This document shows positions 24,939-32,652 of a stretch of 40,261 nucleotides of DNA, in pieces. The DNA comes from Bacillota bacterium. GTDB lineage: Bacteria; Bacillota_E; RBS10-35; JAJYVN01. How positions within the stretch are numbered: position 1 is the stretch's first letter; each line of letters starts with the position of its first letter. A program made the translations under genes and the position numbers. The notes beneath the pieces were generated by a model. That model was not told where the DNA came from, did no database searches, and saw only the letters and a list, made by a program, of their open reading frames with translations. The stretch lies in the NCBI GenBank assembly GCA_021846605.1, contig JAJZWQ010000004.1, positions 1 to 40,261 of the forward strand, given 5' to 3'.

Positions 24939-25634
24939 ATGCCCAACCGCGTGCTGGTGATCGACGACGAGGCGCACATCCGCGAGTTGGCCAAGTTGTA
25001 TCTGGGCCGTGAGGGCTACGACGTGGTCGAGGCCCAGGACGGGGAGGCGGGGCTGCATGCGGCCCTGGATCCCCAGGTGGACCTGGTCGTGCTGGACCTG
25101 CTGCTCCCGCGCCGGGACGGCTGGTCGGTGTGCCGTGACCTGCGGGCGCAGCGCTCGGTGCCCATCCTCATGTTGACGGCGCGCGGGGACGAGAACGACG
25201 TGGTTGCCGGCCTGGAGATCGGTGCGGACGATTACCTGACCAAGCCGTTCGGTCCCCGGGAACTGGTGGCCCGGGTGCGGGCCCTCTTGCGCCGCAGCCA
25301 GGGCCAGGGGTCGGCGGGAGAGCAACTGGTCTTTCCGGATTTCACCCTGGACCGCGTCAGCCGCGAGTTGACCGTGCGCGGCGTCGCGGTGCCGTGTCCG
25401 GCCAAGGAATTCGACCTCCTCTGGCTTCTGGCGTCCAGCCCCCGCCGCGTGTTCACGCGCGACCAACTGCTGGAGGCGGTCTGGGAGGGGACCGAATACA
25501 TCGAGCCCCGGACGGTGGATGTGCACGTCCACCGTCTGCGGGAGAAGGTGGAGCCCGATCCCGCGCTGCCCCGGTACCTCAAGACCGTGTGGGGCGTGGG
25601 CTATAAGTTCGAGTCCCGCGGCGCCGGGACATGA
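24939..25634 (+). CDS. OmpR/PhoB-family response regulator
   Basis: A 231-residue regulator. The receiver domain has the acidic pair IDDE (residues 9-10), phospho-acceptor Asp53 in VVLDLLLPR, a Thr in LMLTARG and Lys in YLTKPFGPREL. The C-terminal winged-helix domain includes EFDLLWLLASSPRRVFTRDQLLEAVW and RTVDVHVHRLREKVEPD…YLKTVWGVGYKF. ATG 24939 is directly before MPNRVLVIDDEAH. It overlaps the kinase gene by four bases (ATGA), so both are one unit. Genes controlled are unknown. Confidence 0.95.
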   Translation: MPNRVLVIDDEAHIRELAKLYLGREGYDVVEAQDGEAGLHAALDPQVDLVVLDLLLPRRDGWSVCRDLRAQRSVPILMLTARGDENDVVAGLEIGADDYLTKPFGPRELVARVRALLRRSQGQGSAGEQLVFPDFTLDRVSRELTVRGVAVPCPAKEFDLLWLLASSPRRVFTRDQLLEAVWEGTEYIEPRTVDVHVHRLREKVEPDPALPRYLKTVWGVGYKFESRGAGT

Positions 25635-27100
25635 GGCCGCGCCGGCGCGGGTCGCTGCGCTGGAAGGTGTTCGGCGCCTTCGCGCTCGTGGCCATCGTGG
25701 CGCCCGTGCTCGCGGCGGGGATCGGTTACCGGATGCTGGCGCGGGCCACCATCACCGAGACCCACCGCCGGCTGTTGGAGACCGCGCACGGGCTGGCGGT
25801 GGAACTGGCGACCAGTGCGGTCGTGGTGCGGGCGGAGTCCCAACCGCCCAGCGGTCCAGCGCGTTCCAGCATCAGCACGATCGTGAAGGTGGCGGCCGAC
25901 GCCTCCCAGTCCACGGTGGCGGTCCTCGCCGCCGACGGCCGCGTCGAGGTGGCCGTCTACCGCGGGTTCACGCGACAGCAACTCCCCACCGGGACCCCGC
26001 AGACGCTGCTGGCGCGGATCCTGGCCGGCAAGGCCCTGTCGGCCGGGGTCCTGCACAGCGGCAGCAATGCCTTCATGGTCGCCGGGGCGCCGGTGACGCG
26101 TAGCGGCGCGCGGGTCGGCGCGGTCCTGGCCATCAGCTTCGTGCGCGCCGCCCGGGAGCGCAACCTCTTCCTCCAGGCGGTGCTACTGCGGGCCTCGATC
26201 GTGGACGTCGTGCTGTCCCTGCTGCTGGGCGTCGTGCTGGCCGGCGGCATCACGCGCCCGCTGCAGCGCATGGCGCTGGCCGTGGGCGCCATCAGCCGCG
26301 GCGACTTTGGCCAGCGCGTGCCCGTGCGGTCCAACGACGAGGTGGGGGTCCTGGCGCAGGCCTTCAACCGCATGGCCGAGCACCTGGCCGCGCTGCTGGC
26401 CACCCGCCGCGAACTGGTGGCCGCGATCTCGCACGAACTGCGCACCCCCCTGACCTCGATCGAGGGCTTCGTCGCCGCGCTGCGCGACCAGATGGTGGCG
26501 CCCGAGGAGCGCGACCATGTGTATGGCATCGTGCAGTCGGAGGTCACGCGGCTGCGCCGGCTGATCGACGACCTCTTCGAGCTGTCCAAGCTGGAGGCCG
26601 GGCAGGCGCGCCTGCGCCTGCAGGAGGTCCAGGCGGCGGACCTGGTCGGCGCCGCCGCCGAGCGGGGGACGGTCCTGGCCGGTCCGGGCGGTCCCCATGT
26701 CGTGGTGGAGGCCGCGACCCCGGCCGGATCCCTGTCTGTGGACCCCGACCGCGTCGCCCAGGTGCTGGGGAACCTGGTCCAGAACGCGCTGCGCCACTCC
26801 CCGCCGGACGGCACCGTCACCCTGCGCGCCGCGCCGGAGGGCGACGGGGTGCGCTTCGAGGTGCGGGACGCCGGGCCCGGCATCCCCGAGGGCGAGGCGG
26901 AGCGCATCTTTGAGCGCTTCCACACGGTGGATCCCTCCCGGTCCCGTCCGGGGACGGGGACGGGGCTCGGGCTGAGCATCGCGCGTGAGATCGTGCGCGC
27001 CCATGGCGGCCAGATCGGCGTCGACAGCCGCCCCGGGGACGGGGCCTGCTTCTGGTTCACGCTGCCGCGCCGACCCCGGAGCGCGCCGCCCGCCCTGTGA
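25631..27100 (+). CDS. Membrane sensor histidine kinase (HAMP-HisKA-HATPase)
   Basis: A 489-residue kinase paired with the preceding regulator. The first membrane segment is at about 13-33 (VFGAFALVAIVAPVLAAGIG), with an extracellular sensor of roughly 140 residues. The second membrane segment is at about 185-207 and HAMP at 207-258 (RPLQRMALAVGAISRGDF). The phospho-acceptor His is near 268 in AAISHELRTPLTS. The ATPase domain carries N box NLVQNALRHS, G1 DAGPGIPEGEAERIFERF and G2 GTGTGLGLSIA. The extracellular domain is PAS-like (dCache/sCache type) at most; its ligand cannot be inferred. The SH3 lipoprotein gene follows 60 bases later. Confidence 0.94.
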   Translation: MRPRRRGSLRWKVFGAFALVAIVAPVLAAGIGYRMLARATITETHRRLLETAHGLAVELATSAVVVRAESQPPSGPARSSISTIVKVAADASQSTVAVLAADGRVEVAVYRGFTRQQLPTGTPQTLLARILAGKALSAGVLHSGSNAFMVAGAPVTRSGARVGAVLAISFVRAARERNLFLQAVLLRASIVDVVLSLLLGVVLAGGITRPLQRMALAVGAISRGDFGQRVPVRSNDEVGVLAQAFNRMAEHLAALLATRRELVAAISHELRTPLTSIEGFVAALRDQMVAPEERDHVYGIVQSEVTRLRRLIDDLFELSKLEAGQARLRLQEVQAADLVGAAAERGTVLAGPGGPHVVVEAATPAGSLSVDPDRVAQVLGNLVQNALRHSPPDGTVTLRAAPEGDGVRFEVRDAGPGIPEGEAERIFERFHTVDPSRSRPGTGTGLGLSIAREIVRAHGGQIGVDSRPGDGACFWFTLPRRPRSAPPAL

Positions 27101-27160
27101 CAGGCCAGGGGCCTGGCATACCCCCCACGCCTGGCTCATACCCTTCGCGGACAGAGGGGG

Positions 27161-27730
27161 GTGGACGGGGCGATGCACGGGTGGCGCAGGGTGGGGGTGT
27201 TGCTCGCCGCCGTGGCGACGGTGGCGGCCTTGGCGGGGTGTGGGCAACTGTTCGCGCAGTCGCAGGGGACGGTGACGCTGTCGGAACTGTCCAACCGCGT
27301 CGACAGCCTGGACGCCCAGGTGGGCGAACTGCAGGCGGCCCTGGCCAGCGGCGCGGGCAGTGGGAGCGGAATGACCGCGCAGCAGACCGAGCAGAACGGC
27401 GTGGTGCAGTCCGACCTGCCGGTGGCGACGGTCGAGGCGGACGTGCTCAACGTGCGCAGCGACCCGGAACTCACGGGGACAGTGCAAGGCCAGCTCCTGC
27501 AGAACGCCCGCGTGAACGTGCTGGCGGTGCAGGGGAATTGGTCGGAGATCAAGTTCACCAATCCCGTGACAGGTCTCACGCTGACCGGCTGGGTGGACAA
27601 CGAGTACCTGGGTCCGAGCACGATTCCGCCGACTCCGACGGGCGTCTCCAGCACGTCGAGCGACGCCGGCACGGCGTCCGCGACCACGACGGCAAGCGTC
27701 ACGTCGGCATCCTCCAGCGCGAGCGGCTAG
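27161..27730 (+). CDS. SH3-domain lipoprotein
   Basis: A 189-residue exported protein. The lipobox LAGC, near residue 26, follows a hydrophobic signal (VGVLLAAVATVAALAGC). A short coiled-coil-like region (LSELSNRVDSLDAQVGELQAAL) comes next, then a bacterial SH3 domain (ATVEADVLNVRSDPELTGTV … VNVLAVQGNWSEIKF … GWVDNEYLG) and a Ser/Thr/Ala-rich tail. SH3b domains bind peptidoglycan peptides. GTG 27161 behind AGAGGGGG is used here; ATG 27173 is possible. It probably belongs to the two-component unit and may be a target or accessory of it (inference). Confidence 0.82.
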   Translation: MDGAMHGWRRVGVLLAAVATVAALAGCGQLFAQSQGTVTLSELSNRVDSLDAQVGELQAALASGAGSGSGMTAQQTEQNGVVQSDLPVATVEADVLNVRSDPELTGTVQGQLLQNARVNVLAVQGNWSEIKFTNPVTGLTLTGWVDNEYLGPSTIPPTPTGVSSTSSDAGTASATTTASVTSASSSASG

Positions 27731-27739
27731 CGACCCCGT

Positions 27740-27822
27740 GGTCCGCTCCACGAAATCCGCGGGGCGGACCGCCCATGCTCGACACGGTCCGGCCCGGCCA
27801 GTTGGCCAGCCGGGCCGTGTTT
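27740..27822 (+). terminator. Two hairpins after the SH3 lipoprotein gene
   Basis: A 10-bp stem GGTCCGCTCC (27740-27749) with GGGGCGGACC (27761-27770) is followed by a second stem GGCCCGGC (27791-27798) with GCCGGGCC (27809-27816). The second runs into GTGTTT, typical of an intrinsic terminator. The T-run partly forms the -35 element of the speD promoter. Confidence 0.7.
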
Positions 27823-27849
27823 GACCTTTGGCCGACACCCCGATAGAAT
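27821..27849 (+). promoter_or_regulatory. Promoter of speD (TTGACC-17-TAGAAT)
   Basis: TTGACC at 27821-27826 and TAGAAT at 27844-27849 with a 17-base spacer. This is one of the two best sigma-A-type promoters in the window. Predicted start is near 27856, giving a leader of about 134 bases. Confidence 0.8.
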
Positions 27850-27859
27850 ATGGCCCGAC

Positions 27860-27989
27860 AACTAGGAACCTAGTTTCGCCAGAAGGGTAAGGGCGTGCAT
27901 GCGCCCTTTGCTCCGTCCCCCGTGGCGAAAACGATGGTCCCGTCCGGCCTGAAAGGGCCGGAATTGCACATCGTAAGGGGGATTTTTTT
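27860..27989 (+). promoter_or_regulatory. Structured 5' leader of speD (candidate regulatory RNA)
   Basis: Several exact pairings are visible in this leader. AACTAGG (27860-27866) pairs with CCTAGTT (27869-27875). TTTCGCCA (27874-27881) pairs with TGGCGAAA (27923-27930), enclosing AAGGGCG (27889-27895) with CGCCCTT (27902-27908). TCCGGCC (27943-27949) pairs with GGCCGGA (27956-27962). The TCCCCC at 27916-27921, single-stranded in this fold, is complementary to GGGGGA at 27977-27982, which is the speD ribosome site. Seven T's follow before the ATG. This suggests a switch controlling translation or termination. I could not assign it to a known riboswitch class. Confidence 0.6.
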
Positions 27990-28397
27990 ATGGCCGAATG
28001 GCATCTGCCCTATGGTCGGCACATTCTCCTGGATGTCTGGGGTGTCGACGTCGATACGCTCAACAACCTGGAGAGCATGCAGCAGGCGATGCTGGAAGCT
28101 GCCGCCGTGGCGGGTGCGAAGGTTGTCGACACCACGTTCCACCGCTTTCCCGTGCAGGGACTGTCCGGTGTGGTGGTGCTCGCCGAGTCCCATATCTCGG
28201 TGCACACCTTCCCCGAACATGGGTATGCGGCCTTTGACATTTTCACCTGCGGGAGCCGCGTGGACCCGGAACGCGCCTGCGAACACTTGGTGCGCGCCGT
28301 GAACGCCGAGGACCGCTATACCCGGCGATTCCTTCGCGGCATGCCCCAGGGGATCGCCGAGCAGCACATCGCCGGGCTGCGGATGGCGGCGCCCTGA
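27990..28397 (+). CDS. speD: S-adenosylmethionine decarboxylase proenzyme
   Basis: A 135-residue prokaryotic class 1b SAM decarboxylase that makes decarboxylated SAM, the aminopropyl donor for spermidine. Self-cleavage occurs at LAES|HISVHTFPEHG (Glu66/Ser67), turning Ser67 into the pyruvoyl group. The His72 region and Cys86 in FDIFTCG are the other conserved catalytic residues. ATG 27990 lies 8 bases after AAGGGGG. No spermidine synthase (speE) or arginine/agmatine genes of the pathway are next to it, although argCBD, which makes the arginine precursor, follows. Expression is likely set by its leader. Confidence 0.95.
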   Translation: MAEWHLPYGRHILLDVWGVDVDTLNNLESMQQAMLEAAAVAGAKVVDTTFHRFPVQGLSGVVVLAESHISVHTFPEHGYAAFDIFTCGSRVDPERACEHLVRAVNAEDRYTRRFLRGMPQGIAEQHIAGLRMAAP

Positions 28398-28404
28398 AGG
28401 CCGG

Positions 28405-28430
28405 GGCCCGTGGGTCCCCGCCCACGGGCC
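28405..28430 (+). terminator. Hairpin after speD
   Basis: Perfect 10-bp stem GGCCCGTGGG (28405-28414) with CCCACGGGCC (28421-28430), 8 bases beyond the speD stop. No T-run follows, so it may be a weak terminator or an mRNA-stabilising end. Confidence 0.5.
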
Positions 28431-28510
28431 GGACTCCGCAAGTCCCCGAAGCGTGAGGAGGGAGCCGCCGCGTCGCCGTCACCGGACGGCGGCGCCGGTG
28501 CGGCGTGCGT

Positions 28511-29551
28511 ATGGTGCGTGTTGCCATCGTGGGGGCCACCGGCTACGCGGGGGTCGAGGCCGTTCGCCTGCTTCTCGGCCACCCCTCGGCCCAGGTGACC
28601 TATCTCGCTTCCCACAGCCAGCCCGGGGTGCCGATCGGAGACGCGTACCCGCACCTGGGGCGGGCGGGCGCCATGCGGCTGGAGCCCGTGGACGTGCCGC
28701 GCATCGCGGCGGCGGCGGATGTGGCGCTGCTCTCGCTGCCGGCGCGGCAGGCGCTCCTGCTGGCGCCCACCCTGGTCGCGGCCGGTGTGCGCGTCGTGGA
28801 CTTCGGCGCGGACTTCCGGCTGCGCGACCTGGAGGCCTACGCGGCGTACTACGGCGGGGCGCACACCGCCCCGGAGCTGGCGGCGGCTGCGGCGTACGGG
28901 CTGACCGAATTCCACCGGGAAGAGATCGCCCGGGCCGCGCTGGTGGCCAACCCCGGTTGCTATCCCACGGCCGCGATCTTCGCGCTGTGGCCGGCCCTGC
29001 GCGCCGGCACGGTGGATCCGGCGACGCTGGTGGTGGACGCCAAGTCCGGCGCCAGCGGCGCCGGCCGGCAGCCGGTCTCCTCCGGGCAGCTGGCCGAACA
29101 GGAGGCCAACGTCTGGCCGTACAAGGTGGCCGGGGCACACCGCCACACGCCGGAGATGGAGCAGGAGATGGGGCTGGCCGCCGGGGGCGCCGCCCGCGTC
29201 CTGTTCACCCCCCATCAGGTGCCGATGTCTCGGGGCCTGTTGGCGACGTGCTACGGCCGCCTGACGCGGTCTTGGTCGGAGGACGAGGCGCAGGAGACCT
29301 ATCGGCGCGCCTACGCCGACGAGCCCTTCGTGGAGTTGTTGGAGCGGGGGCTGCCCGCCACGCGGGCCACCCTGGGGTCCAACAGCGTCCACGTGGCGGT
29401 GCGCGTCGACGCCCGGAGCGGGTACCTGGTGGCGATGGCCGCCATCGACAACCTGGGCAAGGGCGCCGCCGGCCAGGCCATCCAGAACGTGAACCGCATG
29501 TTCGGCCTCGACGAGACCCTGGGGCTGCCCCGGGTCGGCCTGGTACCCTGA
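28511..29551 (+). CDS. argC: N-acetyl-gamma-glutamyl-phosphate reductase
   Basis: A 346-residue NADPH enzyme for the third step of arginine/ornithine synthesis. Visible are the Rossmann start VRVAIVGATGYAGVEAVRLL, the active-site Cys in VANPGCYPTAA (near residue 151), GASGAGR, and HTPEMEQEM. The C-terminal GAAGQAIQNVNRMFGL is diagnostic. The start is ATG 28511 or GTG 28505 (in frame two codons earlier); I prefer the ATG because it begins the conserved strand. No strong ribosome site is present; a GAGGAGGGAG lies 50 bases upstream and could mark an upstream element. argB-argD follows 18 bases downstream. Confidence 0.94.
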   Translation: MVRVAIVGATGYAGVEAVRLLLGHPSAQVTYLASHSQPGVPIGDAYPHLGRAGAMRLEPVDVPRIAAAADVALLSLPARQALLLAPTLVAAGVRVVDFGADFRLRDLEAYAAYYGGAHTAPELAAAAAYGLTEFHREEIARAALVANPGCYPTAAIFALWPALRAGTVDPATLVVDAKSGASGAGRQPVSSGQLAEQEANVWPYKVAGAHRHTPEMEQEMGLAAGGAARVLFTPHQVPMSRGLLATCYGRLTRSWSEDEAQETYRRAYADEPFVELLERGLPATRATLGSNSVHVAVRVDARSGYLVAMAAIDNLGKGAAGQAIQNVNRMFGLDETLGLPRVGLVP

Positions 29552-29569
29552 GTGGAGGGGTGAGCGCGG

Positions 29570-31609
29570 GTGCACATCCTGGTCAAGGTCGGCGGCGCGG
29601 CGGTGGCGGCGGGGCAGGCGTTGCCACCTGCCCTGGACGACGTGGTCGCCCTGGCGCGCGCGGGGCACCGTGTCACGGTGGTGCACGGCGGCGGGCCGGA
29701 GATCACGCGCTGGTCGGAGCGCATGGGGCTTGCGGCCCGCTTCGTCCACGGCCTGCGCTACAGCGACGCCGACACCGTCGCCGTGGCCGAGATGGCGCTG
29801 GCCCGGGTGGGCAAGGCCATCGCCGCCGCGCTGACGGCCGCCGGCGCCACGGCCGTCAGCCTGGGCGGCCGGGACGGCGGGGTGCTCACGGCGCGCCCCG
29901 CCGCGCGCACCGGGCCGGAGGGCCGGCCGCTGGACCTGGGCCTGGTGGGGGACATCGCGGATGTGCGGACGGCGGTCCTCGACGCCCTGCACGCCAGTGG
30001 CCTGGTGCCGGTGTTGGCCTCGGTGGCGCCGGCGTCCGACGGGCTGCTCCATAACGTCAACGCCGACGACGCCGCGGCGGACATCGCCGTGGCGCTGGGC
30101 TGCGACGTCCTGGTGCTGGCCAGCGATGTGCCCGGGGTGCTGGCTGCCGGGGGACGCGAGCCCCTGCCGCTGCTGGCCGCGGACGCGGCGCGCGCCCTGA
30201 TCGCGGACGGGACGATCTCCGGCGGGATGCGGCCCAAGGTCGAGGCCTGCCTGCGCGCGGTGGACGGCGGCGTGGGGACGGCCTGGATCGTCGACGGTCG
30301 GCGCGCCGGCCGCGTGGCGGATGCCGCCGCCGGCCGCGTGGGGGCCGGCACCGCCTTCCGCGGTGCCGCGCCCGCGCCCGCCCCGTCGGCCGCCGCCGCC
30401 ATCGTCGCCGCTTACGGCGACCGCCTGATGTCCACGTACACGCGGGCGCCGATCGTGCTGGCGCGCGGGGCGGGGACCCGGGTGTGGGACGTCGATGGGC
30501 GCCCCTACCTGGACTTCCTGTGCGGCATCAGCGTGAACAACCTGGGGCACCGCCACCCGCGGGTGGTCGCCGCCGTCCTGGCGCAGATGGGGCGGCTGGC
30601 GCACACCAGCAACCTCTACTACACCACCCCGCAGTTGGAGGTGGCCCAGGAACTGGCCCAACTGGGCTTTGCGGGGCGGGTGTTCTTCGCCAACAGCGGG
30701 GCGGAGGCCAACGAGGGGGCGATCAAGCTGTGCCGCAAGGCCGCCTGGCGGCGCGCGCAGGTGTCCGGGTCGCCGCCGCCCGTGGAGATCCTGTCCTTTT
30801 CCCACTCCTTCCACGGGCGCACCTACGGGGCGCTGGCGGTCACGCGCGGGTACCAGGAGGGCTTTGGCCCCATGCTACCCGGCTTCCGCGAGCTCCCGTG
30901 GGACGACGCCGCCGCGGCCGCCGCGGCCATCGGCCCCGGGGTGGCCGGGGTCATCGTGGAACCGGTGCAGGGCGAGGGCGGGGTGCGCCCGGCTTCCCCT
31001 GCGTTCCTGGCCCAACTGCGCGCCTCCTGCGACCGCCACGGTGCCTGCCTGATCTTCGACGAGATCCAGTGCGGCCTGGGGCGTGCCGGCGAGCACTACG
31101 CCTTCCAGCACTTCGGGGTGGAGCCCGACGTCCTCACGCTGGGCAAGGCCCTGGGGGCCGGGCTGCCCATGGGGGCCGTGCTGGCCCGCGGGTCCTGGGG
31201 GGAGGCGCTGCGCCCCTCGGACCATGCCACCACGTTCGGCGGCAACCCCGTGGTCGCCGCCGCGGCGGCCGCTGGGTTGCGCGTCCTGCGCGAGGAGGGG
31301 TTGGCGGCCCGCAGCCGCGAGATGGGCGCCCACCTGCGCCGGCGGCTGCAGTCCGCGTTGGCTGGCATGCCGCTCGTGGGCGAGGTGCGGGGGTTGGGCC
31401 TGATGTGCGGGGTGGAGTTGACGTCGCCGGCGCCGCTGGCCGCGCGCGTCGTCGACGGCTGCCGGTGGCGCGGCCTGCTGATCAACGCCACGGCGGACAA
31501 CGTGTTGCGGATCATGCCGCCCCTCAACGTGGGGGCGGCGGAGATCGACGAGGCGGTGGAAATCGTCGCGGCGGCGCTGGCGGCCGAGGCGTCCACGGCC
31601 GTCGGCTGA
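29570..31609 (+). CDS. argBD: Fused N-acetylglutamate kinase / acetylornithine aminotransferase
   Basis: A single 679-codon frame without an internal stop encodes two arginine enzymes. Residues 1 to about 260 are N-acetylglutamate kinase: VKVGGAAV, VVHGGGPEITRWSER, NVNADDAAADIAVALG, LASDVPGVL and GGMRPKVEACLRAV. After a Pro/Ala-rich linker (about 260-284), residues 285-679 are the PLP acetylornithine aminotransferase: SNLYYTTPQLEVAQELA, FANSGAEANEGAIKL, DEIQCGLGRAGE, and PLP Lys in TLGKALGAGLP (near 525). GTG 29570 follows GGAGGGG. An internal ATG at the junction (MSTYTRAP) has no ribosome site. argJ, usually between argC and argB, is missing. Confidence 0.93.
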   Translation: MHILVKVGGAAVAAGQALPPALDDVVALARAGHRVTVVHGGGPEITRWSERMGLAARFVHGLRYSDADTVAVAEMALARVGKAIAAALTAAGATAVSLGGRDGGVLTARPAARTGPEGRPLDLGLVGDIADVRTAVLDALHASGLVPVLASVAPASDGLLHNVNADDAAADIAVALGCDVLVLASDVPGVLAAGGREPLPLLAADAARALIADGTISGGMRPKVEACLRAVDGGVGTAWIVDGRRAGRVADAAAGRVGAGTAFRGAAPAPAPSAAAAIVAAYGDRLMSTYTRAPIVLARGAGTRVWDVDGRPYLDFLCGISVNNLGHRHPRVVAAVLAQMGRLAHTSNLYYTTPQLEVAQELAQLGFAGRVFFANSGAEANEGAIKLCRKAAWRRAQVSGSPPPVEILSFSHSFHGRTYGALAVTRGYQEGFGPMLPGFRELPWDDAAAAAAAIGPGVAGVIVEPVQGEGGVRPASPAFLAQLRASCDRHGACLIFDEIQCGLGRAGEHYAFQHFGVEPDVLTLGKALGAGLPMGAVLARGSWGEALRPSDHATTFGGNPVVAAAAAAGLRVLREEGLAARSREMGAHLRRRLQSALAGMPLVGEVRGLGLMCGVELTSPAPLAARVVDGCRWRGLLINATADNVLRIMPPLNVGAAEIDEAVEIVAAALAAEASTAVG

Positions 31610-31698
31610 CGCCGGCAGGATCTGGCCAGCGCCGGGCCGAACGTTGCCGGGTTGGAGCGCAGGGCCTGGGCGACCGGCCCTCCGAGGGGGCGAGCGCG

Positions 31699-32010
31699 AT
31701 GCCGAACCGCGAAGATCCGGCCGAGGATCCGGGCCTCACGCGGATCCTGCGCGTGGAGGCCGAGGATCCCGCGGCCGTGGACAGCCGCCAAGTGCTGCTG
31801 CGCGTGTATCGCGCGCTGCAGGAGAAGGGCTACGACCCCATCGGCCAGATCGCGCACTACCTGCTCTCCGGCGAGCCGACCTACATCACCGGCTATCAGG
31901 GCGCGCGCGCCCTGATGACGCGCCTGGAGCGCGACGAGGTGATCGCCGAACTCGTCCGCGCCTACATCCACACGCTCACGGGCGAAGAGCCGACATCCGG
32001 TCCCTCCTGA
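31699..32010 (+). CDS. ireB: IreB-family regulatory phosphoprotein (UPF0297)
   Basis: A 103-residue protein with the IreB core: SRQVLLRVYRALQEKGYDPIG, QIAHYLLSGEPTYITGYQGAR, LMTRLERDEVIAELVRAYI. In Enterococcus, IreB is a small dimeric protein phosphorylated by the PASTA kinase IreK and limits cephalosporin resistance. ATG 31699 follows GAGGGGGCGAGCG. Family members usually sit with ruvX/yrrK downstream of alaS; here the gene is followed by spoVT. The PASTA kinase of the same genome is at 983-3325, a likely partner (inference). Confidence 0.9.
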   Translation: MPNREDPAEDPGLTRILRVEAEDPAAVDSRQVLLRVYRALQEKGYDPIGQIAHYLLSGEPTYITGYQGARALMTRLERDEVIAELVRAYIHTLTGEEPTSGPS

Positions 32011-32094
32011 GCGCACGGCCCGGCCTGTATAGGCTGGGGCCGAACCTGGTCATGCTGAGCGCTGGAGACCGCAAACGCCGAAGGGGTGGTGCGG

Positions 32095-32652
32095 TTGAAG
32101 GCGACGGGCATCGTGCGCCGCATTGACGACCTGGGACGCATCGTGATCCCGATCGAGATCCGCCGGGACATGCACATCCGGGACGGGGACCCGCTGGAGA
32201 TCTTCGTGGACAAGAACGGGGAGGTCATCCTCAAGAAGTACTCGGCCATCGGCGACCTCGGCCCGTTCGCCCAGGGTTTGGTCAACTCGCTCCACGAGAC
32301 GACGGGGCAGATGGCCATCCTGACCGACCGCGACATGGTGGTCGCGGTGGCCGGCGCCACCGAACGCCAGTATGTCGGGCGTCGCGTGGGGCCCACGGTG
32401 CTCCAGGCCATGGACAACCGCGAGACTCTGCGCTTCGGACCGCGGGGCCACAGCCACCCGGGGCAGACGGTGGACACCGGCGGGGACACCTGCCCCTTCC
32501 GCGCGGAGGTGGTGGCCCCCGTGGTGGTGGGCGGAGATCCGGTCGGCGCCGTCATCCTGGCCTCTGCCAGCGACAGCGCGACCTTCGGGGAGCTGGAGGA
32601 GAAGCTGACGGTGACGGCGGCCGGGTTTCTGGCCCGCCACATGCAGGAATAG
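32095..32652 (+). CDS. spoVT: Stage V sporulation protein T (AbrB-type regulator with GAF domain)
   Basis: A 185-residue transcription regulator active in the forespore, which tunes sigma-G genes. The N-terminal AbrB-type swapped-hairpin domain reads MKATGIVRRIDDLGRIVIPIE, followed by IRDGDPLEIFVDKNGEVILKKY. The C-terminal half is a GAF-like ligand domain (QMAILTDRDMVVAVAG … AVILASASD). I use TTG 32095, 8 bases after AAGGGG, because it gives the conserved SpoVT N-terminus; GTG 32086 and 32089 are in frame. A terminator-like hairpin follows. Confidence 0.93.
   Translation: MKATGIVRRIDDLGRIVIPIEIRRDMHIRDGDPLEIFVDKNGEVILKKYSAIGDLGPFAQGLVNSLHETTGQMAILTDRDMVVAVAGATERQYVGRRVGPTVLQAMDNRETLRFGPRGHSHPGQTVDTGGDTCPFRAEVVAPVVVGGDPVGAVILASASDSATFGELEEKLTVTAAGFLARHMQE

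Noticed and set aside
28316..30814. Long minus-strand frame (about 830 codons) opposite argC and argBD
   Set aside because: GC-bias shadow. The plus strand holds recognisable arginine enzymes.
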